Of a DNA stretch of 64,000 nucleotides, positions 1-9,631 are shown piece after piece (position 1 is the first letter of the stretch; each line of letters starts with the position of its first letter). The DNA is from Chondrus crispus. Lineage: Eukaryota; Rhodophyta; Florideophyceae; Gigartinales; Gigartinaceae. Made by a program: the position numbers and the translations under genes. The stretch is taken from the NCBI RefSeq assembly GCF_000350225.1, contig NW_005179169.1, forward strand, positions 362,328-426,327. The letters run 5' to 3'. Under the pieces are notes generated by a model that did not search any database, was not told the origin of the DNA, and was given only the letters and a program-made list of their open reading frames with translations.

Positions 1-583
1 GGTTGGAGTCCCAGATCTGCGCGCCGTCGTTAAACGCGCACTGCAGGGCGCGCGCGCGCACGACGATCTCGAAGTGCTTGGCGCCGTGCGCGCCGTGCGC
101 GCCGTGCGCGTCGTCGAGGCGCCGCATCTGCGCGCCGGGCGCGGGCGTCCACGCCTCGCCGGCGGCCTGGTACGCGCAGAAGCACGCGCCCCAGAGGTCG
201 GCGCGGAAGCGGATCTGCACGTGGTTGTCGGCCGTGCGCAGCGCCGCCTGCACGCACTCGGCGCCGTCCGCGTCGCCCACGCGCCGGATGCCGTGCTCGA
301 TCACGTAGCGCCCGGCCACCGCGTCGATCGTGTAGTTGGCCCCGTGGTTGTCCTCCCAGTTGCGCGACGTCCCGTTGGTGAGCGCGAAGGTGATGCGCCG
401 CGCGGGCAGGCGGAACACGCGGAAGCCCGGCCGGATGTGCGAGGCGTCTACGAGCTCGTTGGCGGCGGATGGTGTCGTGAAGGCGCCGGACGGCAGCTTC
501 TCGAGCAGGTAGCAGTGCGCCATCGACGGCTTGCTGTGGAAGACCTCTATCCACTCGGACAGCGGGGCGGGCGCGGGGGACAT
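1..583 (-). CDS. Tandem CBM25 starch-binding protein, N-terminal part (cut by window edge)
   Basis: An ATG at 583 opens a frame of 194 codons that leaves the left edge without a stop, so the C-terminus is outside the window. Two carbohydrate-binding module family 25 signatures are visible: ITFALTNGTSRNWEDNHGAN at about residues 64-83, followed by the Y-x(n)-G-R-Y-V-I-E-H-G strand pattern, and a second CAFNDGAQIWDSN in the last residues before the edge. CBM25 modules bind starch-like alpha-glucans and the Trp and Asn residues in these motifs line the sugar site. A linker with three HGA repeats separates the modules. No signal peptide is obvious, which fits cytosolic floridean starch. Whether a catalytic domain follows cannot be seen. 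The GC content (about 70%) is much higher than in the transposons further right. The family call is firm; the overall enzyme identity is open. Confidence 0.75.
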   Translation of the reverse strand, partial: MSPAPAPLSEWIEVFHSKPSMAHCYLLEKLPSGAFTTPSAANELVDASHIRPGFRVFRLPARRITFALTNGTSRNWEDNHGANYTIDAVAGRYVIEHGIRRVGDADGAECVQAALRTADNHVQIRFRADLWGACFCAYQAAGEAWTPAPGAQMRRLDDAHGAHGAHGAKHFEIVVRARALQCAFNDGAQIWDSN

Positions 584-896
584 GGTGTGTGGAGGGGGGT
601 TGGAGGACGCGGGTAGGGAATGGGTCGCGGACGGAAATGCGTACGGTAGATTGGCGAGGGGGTGCGGGGTGCGGGGTGCGGGGTAGTGAAGAAGGGCCTT
701 GTTTCCTTAGGTGCAGCCTTCCTCTCACTTCGGGGGAATATGATAAGGTGTAATGTAATTACTGAAACGGACCTTCCAGCAGGAAAACAAACATCTGGCA
801 CCAGGGAGGTAGGAAAAATAAGGAGAATTTAATGTTCGTTCGTCAACCCTTCGACCGAGTTGATATCTGTGTGGGAAGCTAGAATTTGAGTTTACA

Positions 897-967
897 GGGG
901 GGGGGGGGGGGGGGGTCCGGGTGTAGTCCATCTCTCCTTCTCCTTCTCCTTCTCCTTCTTCTCCCCC
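897..967. repeat. Poly-G tract (19 G) followed by CTCCTT microsatellite
   Basis: Positions 897-915 are 19 consecutive G. About 13 bp later a CTTCTC-type pyrimidine repeat runs from 928 to 967. A G run this long can form a quadruplex and is prone to length error in both replication and sequencing. Confidence 0.9.
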
Positions 968-1159
968 AGTTTAACTCTTTATTTCGTTCATGGAATTCCT
1001 CACGAAATTTCACACTTTTGGCTTCAAAATTCGCCTTTTGCAAACATGCAATTCTCTCATACGATGCGCCATGGCCGATGCGTGGATTCAAAAACGGTTT
1101 CAACGTCGGTGTCGCGCACGCGCATATATACTGTACGGCGTATTTGATATGATAACACC

Positions 1160-1254
1160 ATCCAAACTGTGGATGCACAGTTTGGATATTGATATCCCGC
1201 GTGCTTACAGAACATGGGCTGTAAGCTTACCGTCCCCGCAGACGGCAAGCTTAC
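1160..1254. repeat. Two adjacent hairpins upstream of the phospholipase C gene
   Basis: 1160-1171 and 1176-1187 are perfect 12-bp inverted arms around a 4-nt loop. 1221-1234 and 1241-1254 are 14-bp arms with one mismatch around a 6-nt loop. Both lie in the 1.4 kb between the CBM25 gene and the phospholipase C gene, where I see no coding sequence; 1255-1828 shows no further feature. Confidence 0.7.
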
Positions 1255-2023
1255 ATGGACCTATATGTACTACGCGCACGTCCGCGCTTCCCACGCCCGA
1301 TGGTAGAACAATAAACAACTCGAGCAAGCAACTCTACGCTACTCTAGTCTGCGAAGGCACAAGCCGGAGCCCGTTCTCACCCCTGAAGGCGCAACGCCGG
1401 ATCACTCACCCCCCCTCTACTTCCCTTCTCATACTATCCTTTCTCCTTTCCCCCCCCCCCTTTTTCCGCGCGCCAATCCCGCTCTCTGATCGTACAGAGA
1501 GCAGCGCACGCGAAGCACAAGGCCCCTTTCGACGACAGTCGGCGCCTCCAGCCGCAGTCGCGCGCGCTCGCAGGGGCGACAACAGGAGCGGCCTCGAGAC
1601 AGGCGCAATAATGCGCCATGTGCGGGGTGCTTACAACGCGGGAACGGCGAAGTAATAATGAATAAGGCAGGACAGTAATTTATATGATGCAATTCGCGGA
1701 TCCGCTCCCTTGCACAGGTGTCACGCGCCAATGAGCAGCCGCGATGCACGTGATTAATAGCTCGCCCTTGGTCATCGCACATCGCCCCTGCGCCCTCGTC
1801 AAGTAACCTGCGCTGCGCCGGGATCGAGTTGGCCAGGAATCTATCTGCCCACACCGCGTCACCACACCAGACTTCTACCGTACGTAACCCCGCAATCCTT
1901 CCACCCATTTACCATACGATTACAGTACATCCGCGTCCCTCCAGCAGTCCTCATCCACCCCTCATCAACCCCCTCCCCCATCCCCCGGCCTTCCGCTCCC
2001 AGTTCCCTAGCCCCAACTCCGCG

Positions 2024-4291
2024 ATGGCGCCGTCCCAGATCCTCCTCTCGACCTCAATGGGCAAGCTCAGCGGCGGGCGCGCCTGGCTGGTCACGCCGAA
2101 GGGGCCGCGGTGGAAGCTGAAGCGCGTGTGGCTCTCTGCGGACGCCCACGTACACTACGCGCGCGACCTGCACCTGAAGGACGCCCACCTGCCGACTCCA
2201 GGCATGCTGGTCGTGCCGGGCGGCGTGCGCCTCGGCACGTACGCAGAGCAAGTCAAGCACGCCCGCCCGTACGTCTTCGTCGTCACGGCCGTGCTCGCAA
2301 CCGCAACCCACGATCGCGACGCCAAGAGGCATCACCTGGTCTTCGCCGCCGCGGATGACGCCCAGCTGCGAGAGTGGCTGCACCTTGTGGAGAAGACTAG
2401 CCTGGAGCGCATGCGCGTGCGGAATCAGCTCCCGTATGCAAATGCTGTGCTTGCGGCGTGGGGACATGTGCATATGCTCAAGCCGAGGGAGGTCCTGGCT
2501 GTTGCTAAGACTCTCAATTGCAAGACTACAGACGGTCGCCTTCGCAAACTGTACCGCCAAATTCATAACGACGATGTTGGACACACGGTCACTTTTGATC
2601 AATTCCTACCCGTGATCCTCCGCCTAGCGGTAGAGGACTTGCTTCATCCCCTCTTCAAGATACTCAACATCGACCTTGACGCCCCCATCACGCCCCAACG
2701 CCTGGCTGAAATCCTTGCCAAAAGCGAGGAACAAGCCGTACAACTCCTTAACACCCACGACACGAACACTTGCTCCCCGGAGCTCTTGCTTTACTTTTTG
2801 CATCATCCGGATAATTGCATCGCTGATCCTCATCGCGCTGAGCAATTGCATGACATGACTCAACCTCTCAATCGCTACTTGATCTCCTCGTCTCACAACA
2901 CCTATTTGACGGGCGACCAGTTGAAAAGCAGTAGTTCTGCCGCTATGTACCGCATTGTGCTCGAGCGAGGCTGTCGCTGCGTCGAAATCGATGCCTGGGA
3001 TGGCGACGACGGCATCCCCATCGTCAAGCACGGACATACAATGACCTCCAAGGAAACCCTTGAGAACGTCTTGAAGGCGATTAGAGACCATTCATTTTCC
3101 CATGGAAATCCATACCCAGTCATTGTGTCTATTGAGAATCATCTCGGACTGCCCCAGCAGCTAACTGCAGCAAGTCTCATAACAAGTATATTCGGCGACT
3201 CCTTGTATGCACCGGGTGCGGAGCATAGGACAGATGAACAACTTCCCAGTCCGGAAAGTCTCAAGAATAAAATTTTGATCAAGGCGAAGACTGGTATGTC
3301 AGTTTTGCGACCGCAGTTCCAAGACGAAAATACCAACTCGAAGGAAAGCGCAGGCGACTTTGAAGACGATGACTCTGATGATTCCACAGACAACCCGCAG
3401 GCATCTGCAGATGATTCCCCACCACAACCAGAGTCTACCCCCACCACCGCAAAATCAGAAAAGATGCACGACATCGCTCCAGAGTTTGCAGCGCTTGTCG
3501 CTCTAGCTGGGGGAAGCAGGAAGAAGCTTATGGCGTTGTGGAAAGCCGGCACTTCAGGAAAGGAGAGGTATATGGCAGCATCTTGCGTGTCCATCAATGA
3601 GAAGAAGGTAACAGATGTATACGCTAGCAAAGCCGTTGACGCCATTCGCGAGTACAATTCCCACGGACTTACCAGAGTCTATCCAAAAGGTTCCCGGATA
3701 GACTCGTCAAACTACTTTCCCATTCAAGCTCAGTATCTTCACTGTCAGATCATAGCTTTGAACTGGCAGGCCGGTGATACCGCGCTCGTGGTCAATCACG
3801 CTCGGTTCTTGACGAATGGCGGTCGGGGGTATGTATTGCCGTCCACGATGCCTGCTGTTGAGAGGTCTGCGACCCTCTCCATTCAGATTCTCTCAGCATT
3901 CCTACTACCAAACCCTGAAAAGGGTGTGCGTAACGACGTTAACGACTCATACTGCACCCTGAAGCTGTACGACACTGTATTTGAGAACGACGATGAATGC
4001 TCTGCCTTTCAACATGAGACAAAAGTGGTCAAATCCAACGGCTTTTCTCCTCTGTGGCATGAAAGTGTGACCATGCCAGTTCGAGATCGCGAGCTGGCAG
4101 TGCTGAATTTCAAGGTTTACGACAAGGATCGAACCTCAGGGGACGAGACCGTTGGATATCACTCGGTTCCTGTGTCTCTACTTCGGCGTGGTCTTCGTTC
4201 CTTGCCGTTAAATTTCAAGGATGGTAGCCACATAACAGCGCCTGGAACGTCTCTGCGACCATCTTTGCTATGCAATGTCGTCTGGATGTAG
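2024..4291 (+). CDS. Phosphoinositide-specific phospholipase C (PH, EF-like, X, Y, C2)
   Basis: A 755-residue single-exon gene that hydrolyses PIP2 to IP3 and diacylglycerol at the plasma membrane in a calcium-dependent way. Domain order is PH (about residues 8-125), an EF-hand-like helical region (135-270), the X box (280-405), an acidic Ser/Asp-rich linker (420-480), the Y box (515-605, with RVYPKGSRIDSSNYFP) and a C2 domain (615-745). Catalytic residues are in place: His291 in SSSHNTYL, the calcium ligands Asn292, Glu321 and Asp323 in EIDAWDG, His336 in KHGHT and Glu371 in SIENH; the 45-residue spacing of the two His matches PLC-delta. I chose ATG 2024 because the PH domain begins just after it; the frame is open back to 1829, but that part is Pro/Ser-rich and reads like a leader. 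It converges on the aminopeptidase gene, 270 bp apart. Confidence 0.93.
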   Translation: MAPSQILLSTSMGKLSGGRAWLVTPKGPRWKLKRVWLSADAHVHYARDLHLKDAHLPTPGMLVVPGGVRLGTYAEQVKHARPYVFVVTAVLATATHDRDAKRHHLVFAAADDAQLREWLHLVEKTSLERMRVRNQLPYANAVLAAWGHVHMLKPREVLAVAKTLNCKTTDGRLRKLYRQIHNDDVGHTVTFDQFLPVILRLAVEDLLHPLFKILNIDLDAPITPQRLAEILAKSEEQAVQLLNTHDTNTCSPELLLYFLHHPDNCIADPHRAEQLHDMTQPLNRYLISSSHNTYLTGDQLKSSSSAAMYRIVLERGCRCVEIDAWDGDDGIPIVKHGHTMTSKETLENVLKAIRDHSFSHGNPYPVIVSIENHLGLPQQLTAASLITSIFGDSLYAPGAEHRTDEQLPSPESLKNKILIKAKTGMSVLRPQFQDENTNSKESAGDFEDDDSDDSTDNPQASADDSPPQPESTPTTAKSEKMHDIAPEFAALVALAGGSRKKLMALWKAGTSGKERYMAASCVSINEKKVTDVYASKAVDAIREYNSHGLTRVYPKGSRIDSSNYFPIQAQYLHCQIIALNWQAGDTALVVNHARFLTNGGRGYVLPSTMPAVERSATLSIQILSAFLLPNPEKGVRNDVNDSYCTLKLYDTVFENDDECSAFQHETKVVKSNGFSPLWHESVTMPVRDRELAVLNFKVYDKDRTSGDETVGYHSVPVSLLRRGLRSLPLNFKDGSHITAPGTSLRPSLLCNVVWM

Positions 4292-4561
4292 CGATCTTTT
4301 AGCAAGTTTCACCTCATCGTTAGGGATAGCAACAATTTCATGGTAAAAAACATTAACTCAGCAATCTGCATCCTCTCCGCAGTTAACTGGTCTTCGTCTG
4401 GACGATCTCATGCTGCTGGCATCACTCAGCCTGGTGTGCAAGGCTCATCACCATGAAGCTTTTGAACGAGAGCATTCCACATTTCAAGTCAACGGTCAGA
4501 ACAATATGCTGTCGAGCACTCCCGAAATCAGATTATGCCGAATATTACAAAATAGGCCCAC

Positions 4562-6637
4562 TCATACCCCTGCTCGAGTCACTGAGCTTTGTCGTGAGGT
4601 TGCCGGGTTGGATGAACTCCATTCAGGAAGGGGTCGCGTCTTTTCCCATAGCCATTCTTTGTACTGCCCATCTTCCATTCGTGGCGACAACTTTTGCCAT
4701 ACATCCTCGTGGTACGTGTTGACCCACCGTACTTCTGAGTCCGAGAGAAGGTTTGTCATGATCATTCTAGTGTCCATAGGTGCATGTGTCAGCCGCTCGA
4801 ATCCCAGAAAATCCTTTCCACCAAACTCATGTGCCGTGTTCTTCTTGACAACAATTAGAAGATTCTCTATCCGAACGCCAAAATTGCCATCTTCATAATA
4901 TCCAGGCTCGTTTGATAAAATCATTCCCGCCTTAAGACCAGCCCGGTTTGAACCGAGACGTGGAGAGATGCTCTGGGGTCCTTCGTGAACGTTTAAACAA
5001 GCTCCTACGCCGTGGCCGGTGCCGTGTCTGTAATCCAGGCCAATGCTCCACAAAGGCATCCGAGCGAGTGAATCGAGCATTAGTCCTGTTGTGTCCTCGG
5101 GGAAAACGGCATTATCAATGGCAATGTGTCCCTGTAACACTCGAGTGTAGCACTCCTTCTCGTGTTCCGTAGCTGAGCCTCCAAGGTGCATGGTTCTGGT
5201 CACGTCCGTGGTACCGTCCTCGTACTGTCCACCTGAGTCCAACAACAAGACATCCTTATTGCTAATGTAGCCGCATTCCCCTGGCGTGGGTGAATAATGA
5301 ATAATCGCTCCGTTCGGGCCGGAACCAGCAATAGTTCCAAACGAAGTTGCCAAAAACCCTTCCTGGGCCGCTCTGAATTCTCTGAGCTTTGCAGCTGCAT
5401 CTACCTCTGATATCGTGTTCTCGCCGCTGCTCACGTAATTCTCTACCCAACACAAAAACGAGGATAACGCCACGCCGTCCTTCAGATGAGCCTCTCGCAT
5501 TCCACGAAGCTCCGCCTCGTTCTTGCATGCCTTTGCCATCTGGACTGGTGTAGTTTCCCTGACGCCAGCCTCCGCAGCCGCGTCGCTTAAGGCTTGAGAG
5601 GTGGAAGACGGGTCAAGCCAAATCTTCTCACTCTCTCTAGCCGCAATACCTCCAACATCACCCAAGACTTGCTCATACGGCAACACTGTTACACCTTCTT
5701 TCACTAAGGCCTCCTCCACGAATTCTCCCAACTTCTCCTTATCAACATACAAGCGAGCCTCCTCCTTGCTGACAAGCGCATACGACATGACGACAGGGCA
5801 GTGCGGAATATCGTCGCCTCTGATATTAAACAGCCAGCAGACCTCGTCCAGCATCGAAAACAAAACATGGTCGCACCCCTTCTCCTTCATCTGCTCTCTC
5901 AATTTACCAATCTTCTCCTGTGCCGTCTCCCCAGCGAAGCGTACACCATGCAGCCAAACCGCCCCGTTCGGCTGTGCGGGCCTCTCCTCCCCCCACACGA
6001 CATCGACAGGATTGGGCACCTCCAGCCCCACGAGCGAGCACCCCACCTCCTCCAGGGCCTTCCTCAGCGCCTTCGCCGAGTCGATAGAGTGCACAAACGG
6101 GTCTATCCCGACCGCGCTGCCCTTCGGCAGCGTCTTCGCCAGGAAGTCCGGTATCGTCGGCGTGTCGGGCAGCCCGGCCCTCATGAGGGTCCAGTTCTCG
6201 TCCAGCTGCTGCTCGGCCTGCAGGAAGTAGCGGCCGTCCGTCCAGAGAAAAGCTCCGTCGGCGGTCACCACGGCTGTGCCAGCCGAGCCGCTGAAGGACG
6301 AGATGAAGGCGCGGCGCGCAAAGCTGGCCGGGGCGTACTCCGAGTTGTGCGCGTCGGCCGACGGCACGATGAAGGCCGACACGTCGCGCCGGGACAGCTC
6401 GGCGCGCAGCGCCGAGAGACGCGCGGAAGTGGGGGATGAGGCGGAAGGGTCTGAGGCACAGCGGATGGCCAAGCGCCGCGCGCGGCTGCGCGAGAAATAG
6501 GCGCCGCGCAGAGATGGGCGCGGGAGAGCCACGTGAGAGTAGCGGTGGCAGATACTGATGGCATGGCGCGAGCGCCGGAGGGCCCACGTGCCAGAGGTGG
6601 CGAAAGCCGGAATGAGACGGGCGGTGGAGACACTCAT
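4562..6637 (-). CDS. X-Pro aminopeptidase (APP1 type, M24B), probably organelle-targeted
   Basis: A 691-residue metallopeptidase that removes the N-terminal residue from X-Pro peptides. An N-terminal extension of about 70 residues rich in Arg/Ser/Ala precedes the first creatinase-type domain, and looks like a plastid or mitochondrial transit peptide. Two creatinase-like domains are followed by the pita-bread catalytic domain. The five metal ligands are present: Asp467 and Asp478 (LLLDSGGQYEDGTTDVTRT), His542 (HGTGHGVG), Glu577 (NEPGYY) and Glu591 (RIENLL), with the 11- and 14-residue spacings of the family. I start at ATG 6637; the frame is open to 6940 but that part lacks domain similarity. 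The C-terminus ends 270 bp from the convergent phospholipase C stop. A fragment related to a copia LTR lies about 210-260 bp upstream. Confidence 0.93.
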   Translation of the reverse strand: MSVSTARLIPAFATSGTWALRRSRHAISICHRYSHVALPRPSLRGAYFSRSRARRLAIRCASDPSASSPTSARLSALRAELSRRDVSAFIVPSADAHNSEYAPASFARRAFISSFSGSAGTAVVTADGAFLWTDGRYFLQAEQQLDENWTLMRAGLPDTPTIPDFLAKTLPKGSAVGIDPFVHSIDSAKALRKALEEVGCSLVGLEVPNPVDVVWGEERPAQPNGAVWLHGVRFAGETAQEKIGKLREQMKEKGCDHVLFSMLDEVCWLFNIRGDDIPHCPVVMSYALVSKEEARLYVDKEKLGEFVEEALVKEGVTVLPYEQVLGDVGGIAARESEKIWLDPSSTSQALSDAAAEAGVRETTPVQMAKACKNEAELRGMREAHLKDGVALSSFLCWVENYVSSGENTISEVDAAAKLREFRAAQEGFLATSFGTIAGSGPNGAIIHYSPTPGECGYISNKDVLLLDSGGQYEDGTTDVTRTMHLGGSATEHEKECYTRVLQGHIAIDNAVFPEDTTGLMLDSLARMPLWSIGLDYRHGTGHGVGACLNVHEGPQSISPRLGSNRAGLKAGMILSNEPGYYEDGNFGVRIENLLIVVKKNTAHEFGGKDFLGFERLTHAPMDTRMIMTNLLSDSEVRWVNTYHEDVWQKLSPRMEDGQYKEWLWEKTRPLPEWSSSNPATSRQSSVTRAGV

Positions 6638-6845
6638 TTCTGTGGTGTTGGTTAAGGGAAGAGCGTAGGTTGGTGCCCCTGCAGGGCGGTGAAGATGGAC
6701 AAAGTGCGGGTGGGGGGCAGGCGTGAGCAGCAAGGAGTGTGTTTCTCTTCGGCAGCTCTGCGAGAACTTGCGGTTGGGATCCGGTGACCTCGTTGTGTAA
6801 AGCGAATCGTTCTGTAATGGCATTTTACTGTACAGTTGTGAGGGC

Positions 6846-6893
6846 CAATGTTGGCTTTGGATCCGCGATCGAAGATCGCCAAAGAAAATAGTG
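6846..6893 (+). repeat. Copia LTR 5'-end fragment in the aminopeptidase upstream region
   Basis: This 48-bp stretch matches the start of the LTR at 34883-34931 (CCAATGTTGG, then TCCGCGATCG and GATCGCCA in the same order and spacing) with few mismatches. It is a fossil scrap. From 6900 to 6985 follows an AT-rich cluster of TTCTGCA words on no recognisable gene. Confidence 0.6.
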
Positions 6894-7347
6894 AGCTTAC
6901 GCAAACCTGATTCTGCAGATTTCTGCAAACAATTCTGCAAAAACCCTTACACTAAAATTGCATATACAGAATTCTGCAATCAAGTCGTGACAAAAATTGC
7001 CGAAATGTGAGTTTTTAGTGAAGAGAATTTCAGCATGGTTGTGAGAAATGATAGGGACAGGTGTCGTACAATTGGCGGGAGTTTTTTCGGATGCATGCAT
7101 GATACAAGGCTACGAAGATGTTTCGCAGCTGCCAACAAGCCCACAGAAGCACACAAAGATGTCAGAGGTGCTTCTTTCTGAAACACGAGACCCAGCCCGC
7201 ACTAAAAGTGGAAGGAATTCACCCTTCACGGCACAACAAGATCTCGCTATCGTGCGTCAGGTCGCTGCCATGCGAGCTCATTTGGCGGAATATAGGGAAA
7301 CGAAGAAAAGGTTTTCCACTGTAGACAAAAGAGTATGTGAAAACGTA

Positions 7348-9631
7348 AAGGGGAGCACGCAAAGATGAGACAATCACCTAATCATGAGACAACATAAATT
7401 GTCGCAAAAAGCCCACAAATTGCGTTTTGCATTGCTGGAGCATCTCTGGTGATACCAAACGTCGGAGAAAAGTCACCGTTGCTCGAAACTGTGTGGCTCG
7501 ATTCAAAAACTAATCTTTCCATTGACTTTCCCGCCCAAAACAACCCCCCGACCCATCCTCTTATTGACATCATATGAGCACAACTGCCTTCAAAGTGTCC
7601 ACAAAGTCCCTCCGTACCCTCTCAAGACTGCTGAACAATTGAACGTTGCACCAACCCAGTCAACCCTATTATGCCGGCATCGCGAAAACGCGTTTTAGCA
7701 CCTGCCTCAATCAATGAGGCACTTCAATATTTGCGCGACAAAAACACGTACCGGGCCGCTGAGACCAAGTTTGGCATACCACGGGCAACACTGCAGCGAA
7801 GAATGCACACCGCTGTGCAGAAGCACAGAAAAAAAGCAGCCTTCACAGCAGCCGAGGAGCGAATTGTAGTCAGTTTTTTAATAGAAAACGCTAATAAGGG
7901 GCTGCCCATGACTCAAGAACACCTTCGTGAAGCCATTCAAATCCTCATTTCACGAATGCCTGCCGCACGGCGCCAGCTTCTGCCAGCTGAATGGAATTTC
8001 AAAGCACCGAGCAACGCTTTTTTGTACCGTTTTCGTCAACGACACTCCAAAGAACTAGTCTTTGCTCGACCGGTTACTCAGGAAGCTGTCCGCTTTCGCC
8101 AAGTCAATTCTGAGTCCATTACAAATCATTTTGCTACTCTAAAAAAGCTCATCAGTGAGTATCAAATTGACGCTTCCCGATTGTTTAACCTCGACGAATG
8201 TGGTTGTACTCCAAACCGCGATGCAGGTGCAAAATCTCGGGCACGAAGGTTGATGCCCCGCCGCGTGGCAAGGGACATGCGGCGTCTTGATATTGCGAGC
8301 ATGGCGAGAATTACAATGATGCCTGTTATTTCGGCTGCGGGAGAACACGGTCCGCCATTGTTTGTAATGAAAGGGACTCGAGTTCCTTACAGGATTGCTA
8401 TACGTAATGGGACAGAAGTGGCCGAGACACCGCTGTCGGTTCTTCTAAGACACTCTGTGCTAGCGATGAGAGAGGAAAATGGAGGCGTGGATCGCCGTAA
8501 TTTTATCGGTTGGGCTCAAAAGTTCGTCCTCTACGTTTCTGATCTAACGGAGAACAACAGAAGCGTCCTTCTCGTTTACGATGGATACAAATCGCATCTG
8601 TCACTGGAAGTTCTTGAATTATTTAGTCTTCATAACGTTGTTGTAGACGTCCTTCCTTGCCACACGTCCGGCAAGACCCAGCCGTGTGACTCAGTTTTGT
8701 TCTCATCCTTCAAACACTACATTGACATTGGTTTACAGAACTGCATGTTGCATGCTGCAGACAAACTTTTTGATGTCTACGATTTTTGCAGTGTGCTGTG
8801 GTATGCATATGATATGTCGGTTACTCGAGACAACATCTGTGCTAGCTTTTTACGATCTGGACTGTGGCCGTTGGACCCATGTCGTATCCTTGGCAACCCT
8901 TGTCCAGCATCCGCAATGGTCGGTGCCCCCATCCTGACGGTGAAGGAATTAGATGCTGCCTTTAAAAAAAGATGGCTGAAACTAAGGAAAAATATTAGGC
9001 TCCGATGCAGTAATGACCGCGTCCGGGTTTGTGGATACCACGAATAGTTGTGTCGTGACTGCACCGCAAGCCCTCCATTTGGTTCGTAGAAAGGAGAGAG
9101 GCAATGCGCGCAGGCGGCGTTCAAAAGAAATCAAAAAGCTAGAAACAGAGCTCACACGAGTCATAAAAAATCCCAGCCTGCCACAAACCGATCACGCAAA
9201 GCGCAACGTCGTGGAAAAGTGTTACGAGGTGGGCATCAGGTGAGAACACGGTCCTTAGGAGAGCGTCGATTGGTGGCAAAGCTTCGCACTTTGAAAGTGT
9301 TGCCACTTCGAGCTCATTTCGCAGAATATTGGGATGAACCGAAATGACGTGGCAAAGTCGGTTTAGTTGAAATAAAGGCAAATTATTGGGCTAATTTTTG
9401 GGGTTGTCCGATCTTTCTGAGAATTTCTTCTCCATTTGTCCATAACAGTTCCAATGCACGTTTAGTCCCCTTGTGCCGGTACTGTTTACAGGATTCTCGC
9501 CACGCGCAGAGGTCTCATTGGTACCGGCGTGACAGGTTGATTGATAGTGAAATGAGTTCCTAGAGTGTTTGCGAAGCAGAGTTATGATGCTAATTGGCAG
9601 TTTTTGTCCCATCTTTGCGTGCCCCCCCCTT
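7348..9631 (+). mobile_element. Complete pogo-type DNA transposon with TIRs and TA duplication
   Basis: The ends are inverted copies: AAGGGGAGCACGCAAAGATG at 7348 against AAGGGGGGGGCACGCAAAGA read inward from 9631, continuing as GAGACAA / GGGACAA. TA flanks both ends (7346-7347 and 9632-9633), the target duplication of the Tc1/mariner/pogo group. The only long gene inside is the DDE transposase at 7671. Between its end and the right TIR, 9290-9346 resembles part of the SANT gene the element has landed in. Confidence 0.88.
7671..9047 (+). CDS. Pogo-superfamily DDE transposase
   Basis: A 458-residue protein. Residues about 12-45 form a helix-turn-helix (SINEALQYLRDKNTY...GIPRATLQRRM, the Pipsqueak-like type), followed by a CENP-B-like second HTH region and the DDE_1 catalytic core. 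The triad is Asp175 (NLDECG), Asp304 (VYDGYKSHL) and Asp340 (KTQPCDSVLF), a D-D35-D spacing typical of pogo/Jerky-like enzymes. The C-terminus is a basic tail. An overlapping plus-strand frame (9013-9243) encodes another basic, coiled stretch (KERGNARRRRSKEIKKLE), which may be the original tail displaced by a single frame change near 9040. The enzyme looks otherwise intact, so the element may be young. Confidence 0.9.
   Translation: MPASRKRVLAPASINEALQYLRDKNTYRAAETKFGIPRATLQRRMHTAVQKHRKKAAFTAAEERIVVSFLIENANKGLPMTQEHLREAIQILISRMPAARRQLLPAEWNFKAPSNAFLYRFRQRHSKELVFARPVTQEAVRFRQVNSESITNHFATLKKLISEYQIDASRLFNLDECGCTPNRDAGAKSRARRLMPRRVARDMRRLDIASMARITMMPVISAAGEHGPPLFVMKGTRVPYRIAIRNGTEVAETPLSVLLRHSVLAMREENGGVDRRNFIGWAQKFVLYVSDLTENNRSVLLVYDGYKSHLSLEVLELFSLHNVVVDVLPCHTSGKTQPCDSVLFSSFKHYIDIGLQNCMLHAADKLFDVYDFCSVLWYAYDMSVTRDNICASFLRSGLWPLDPCRILGNPCPASAMVGAPILTVKELDAAFKKRWLKLRKNIRLRCSNDRVRVCGYHE

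Noticed and set aside
30-728. Long minus-strand open frame (232 codons) over the left edge
   Set aside because: It is Arg/Pro-rich and out of frame with the CBM25 protein, which has clear motifs; a shadow of GC-rich coding DNA.
1829-2023. 65-codon upstream extension of the phospholipase C gene
   Set aside because: Pro/Ser/His-rich, no similarity to the family's N-terminus; the PH domain fits a start at 2024.
6638-6940. 101-codon upstream extension of the aminopeptidase
   Set aside because: No domain content, and the transit-like peptide begins at 6637.
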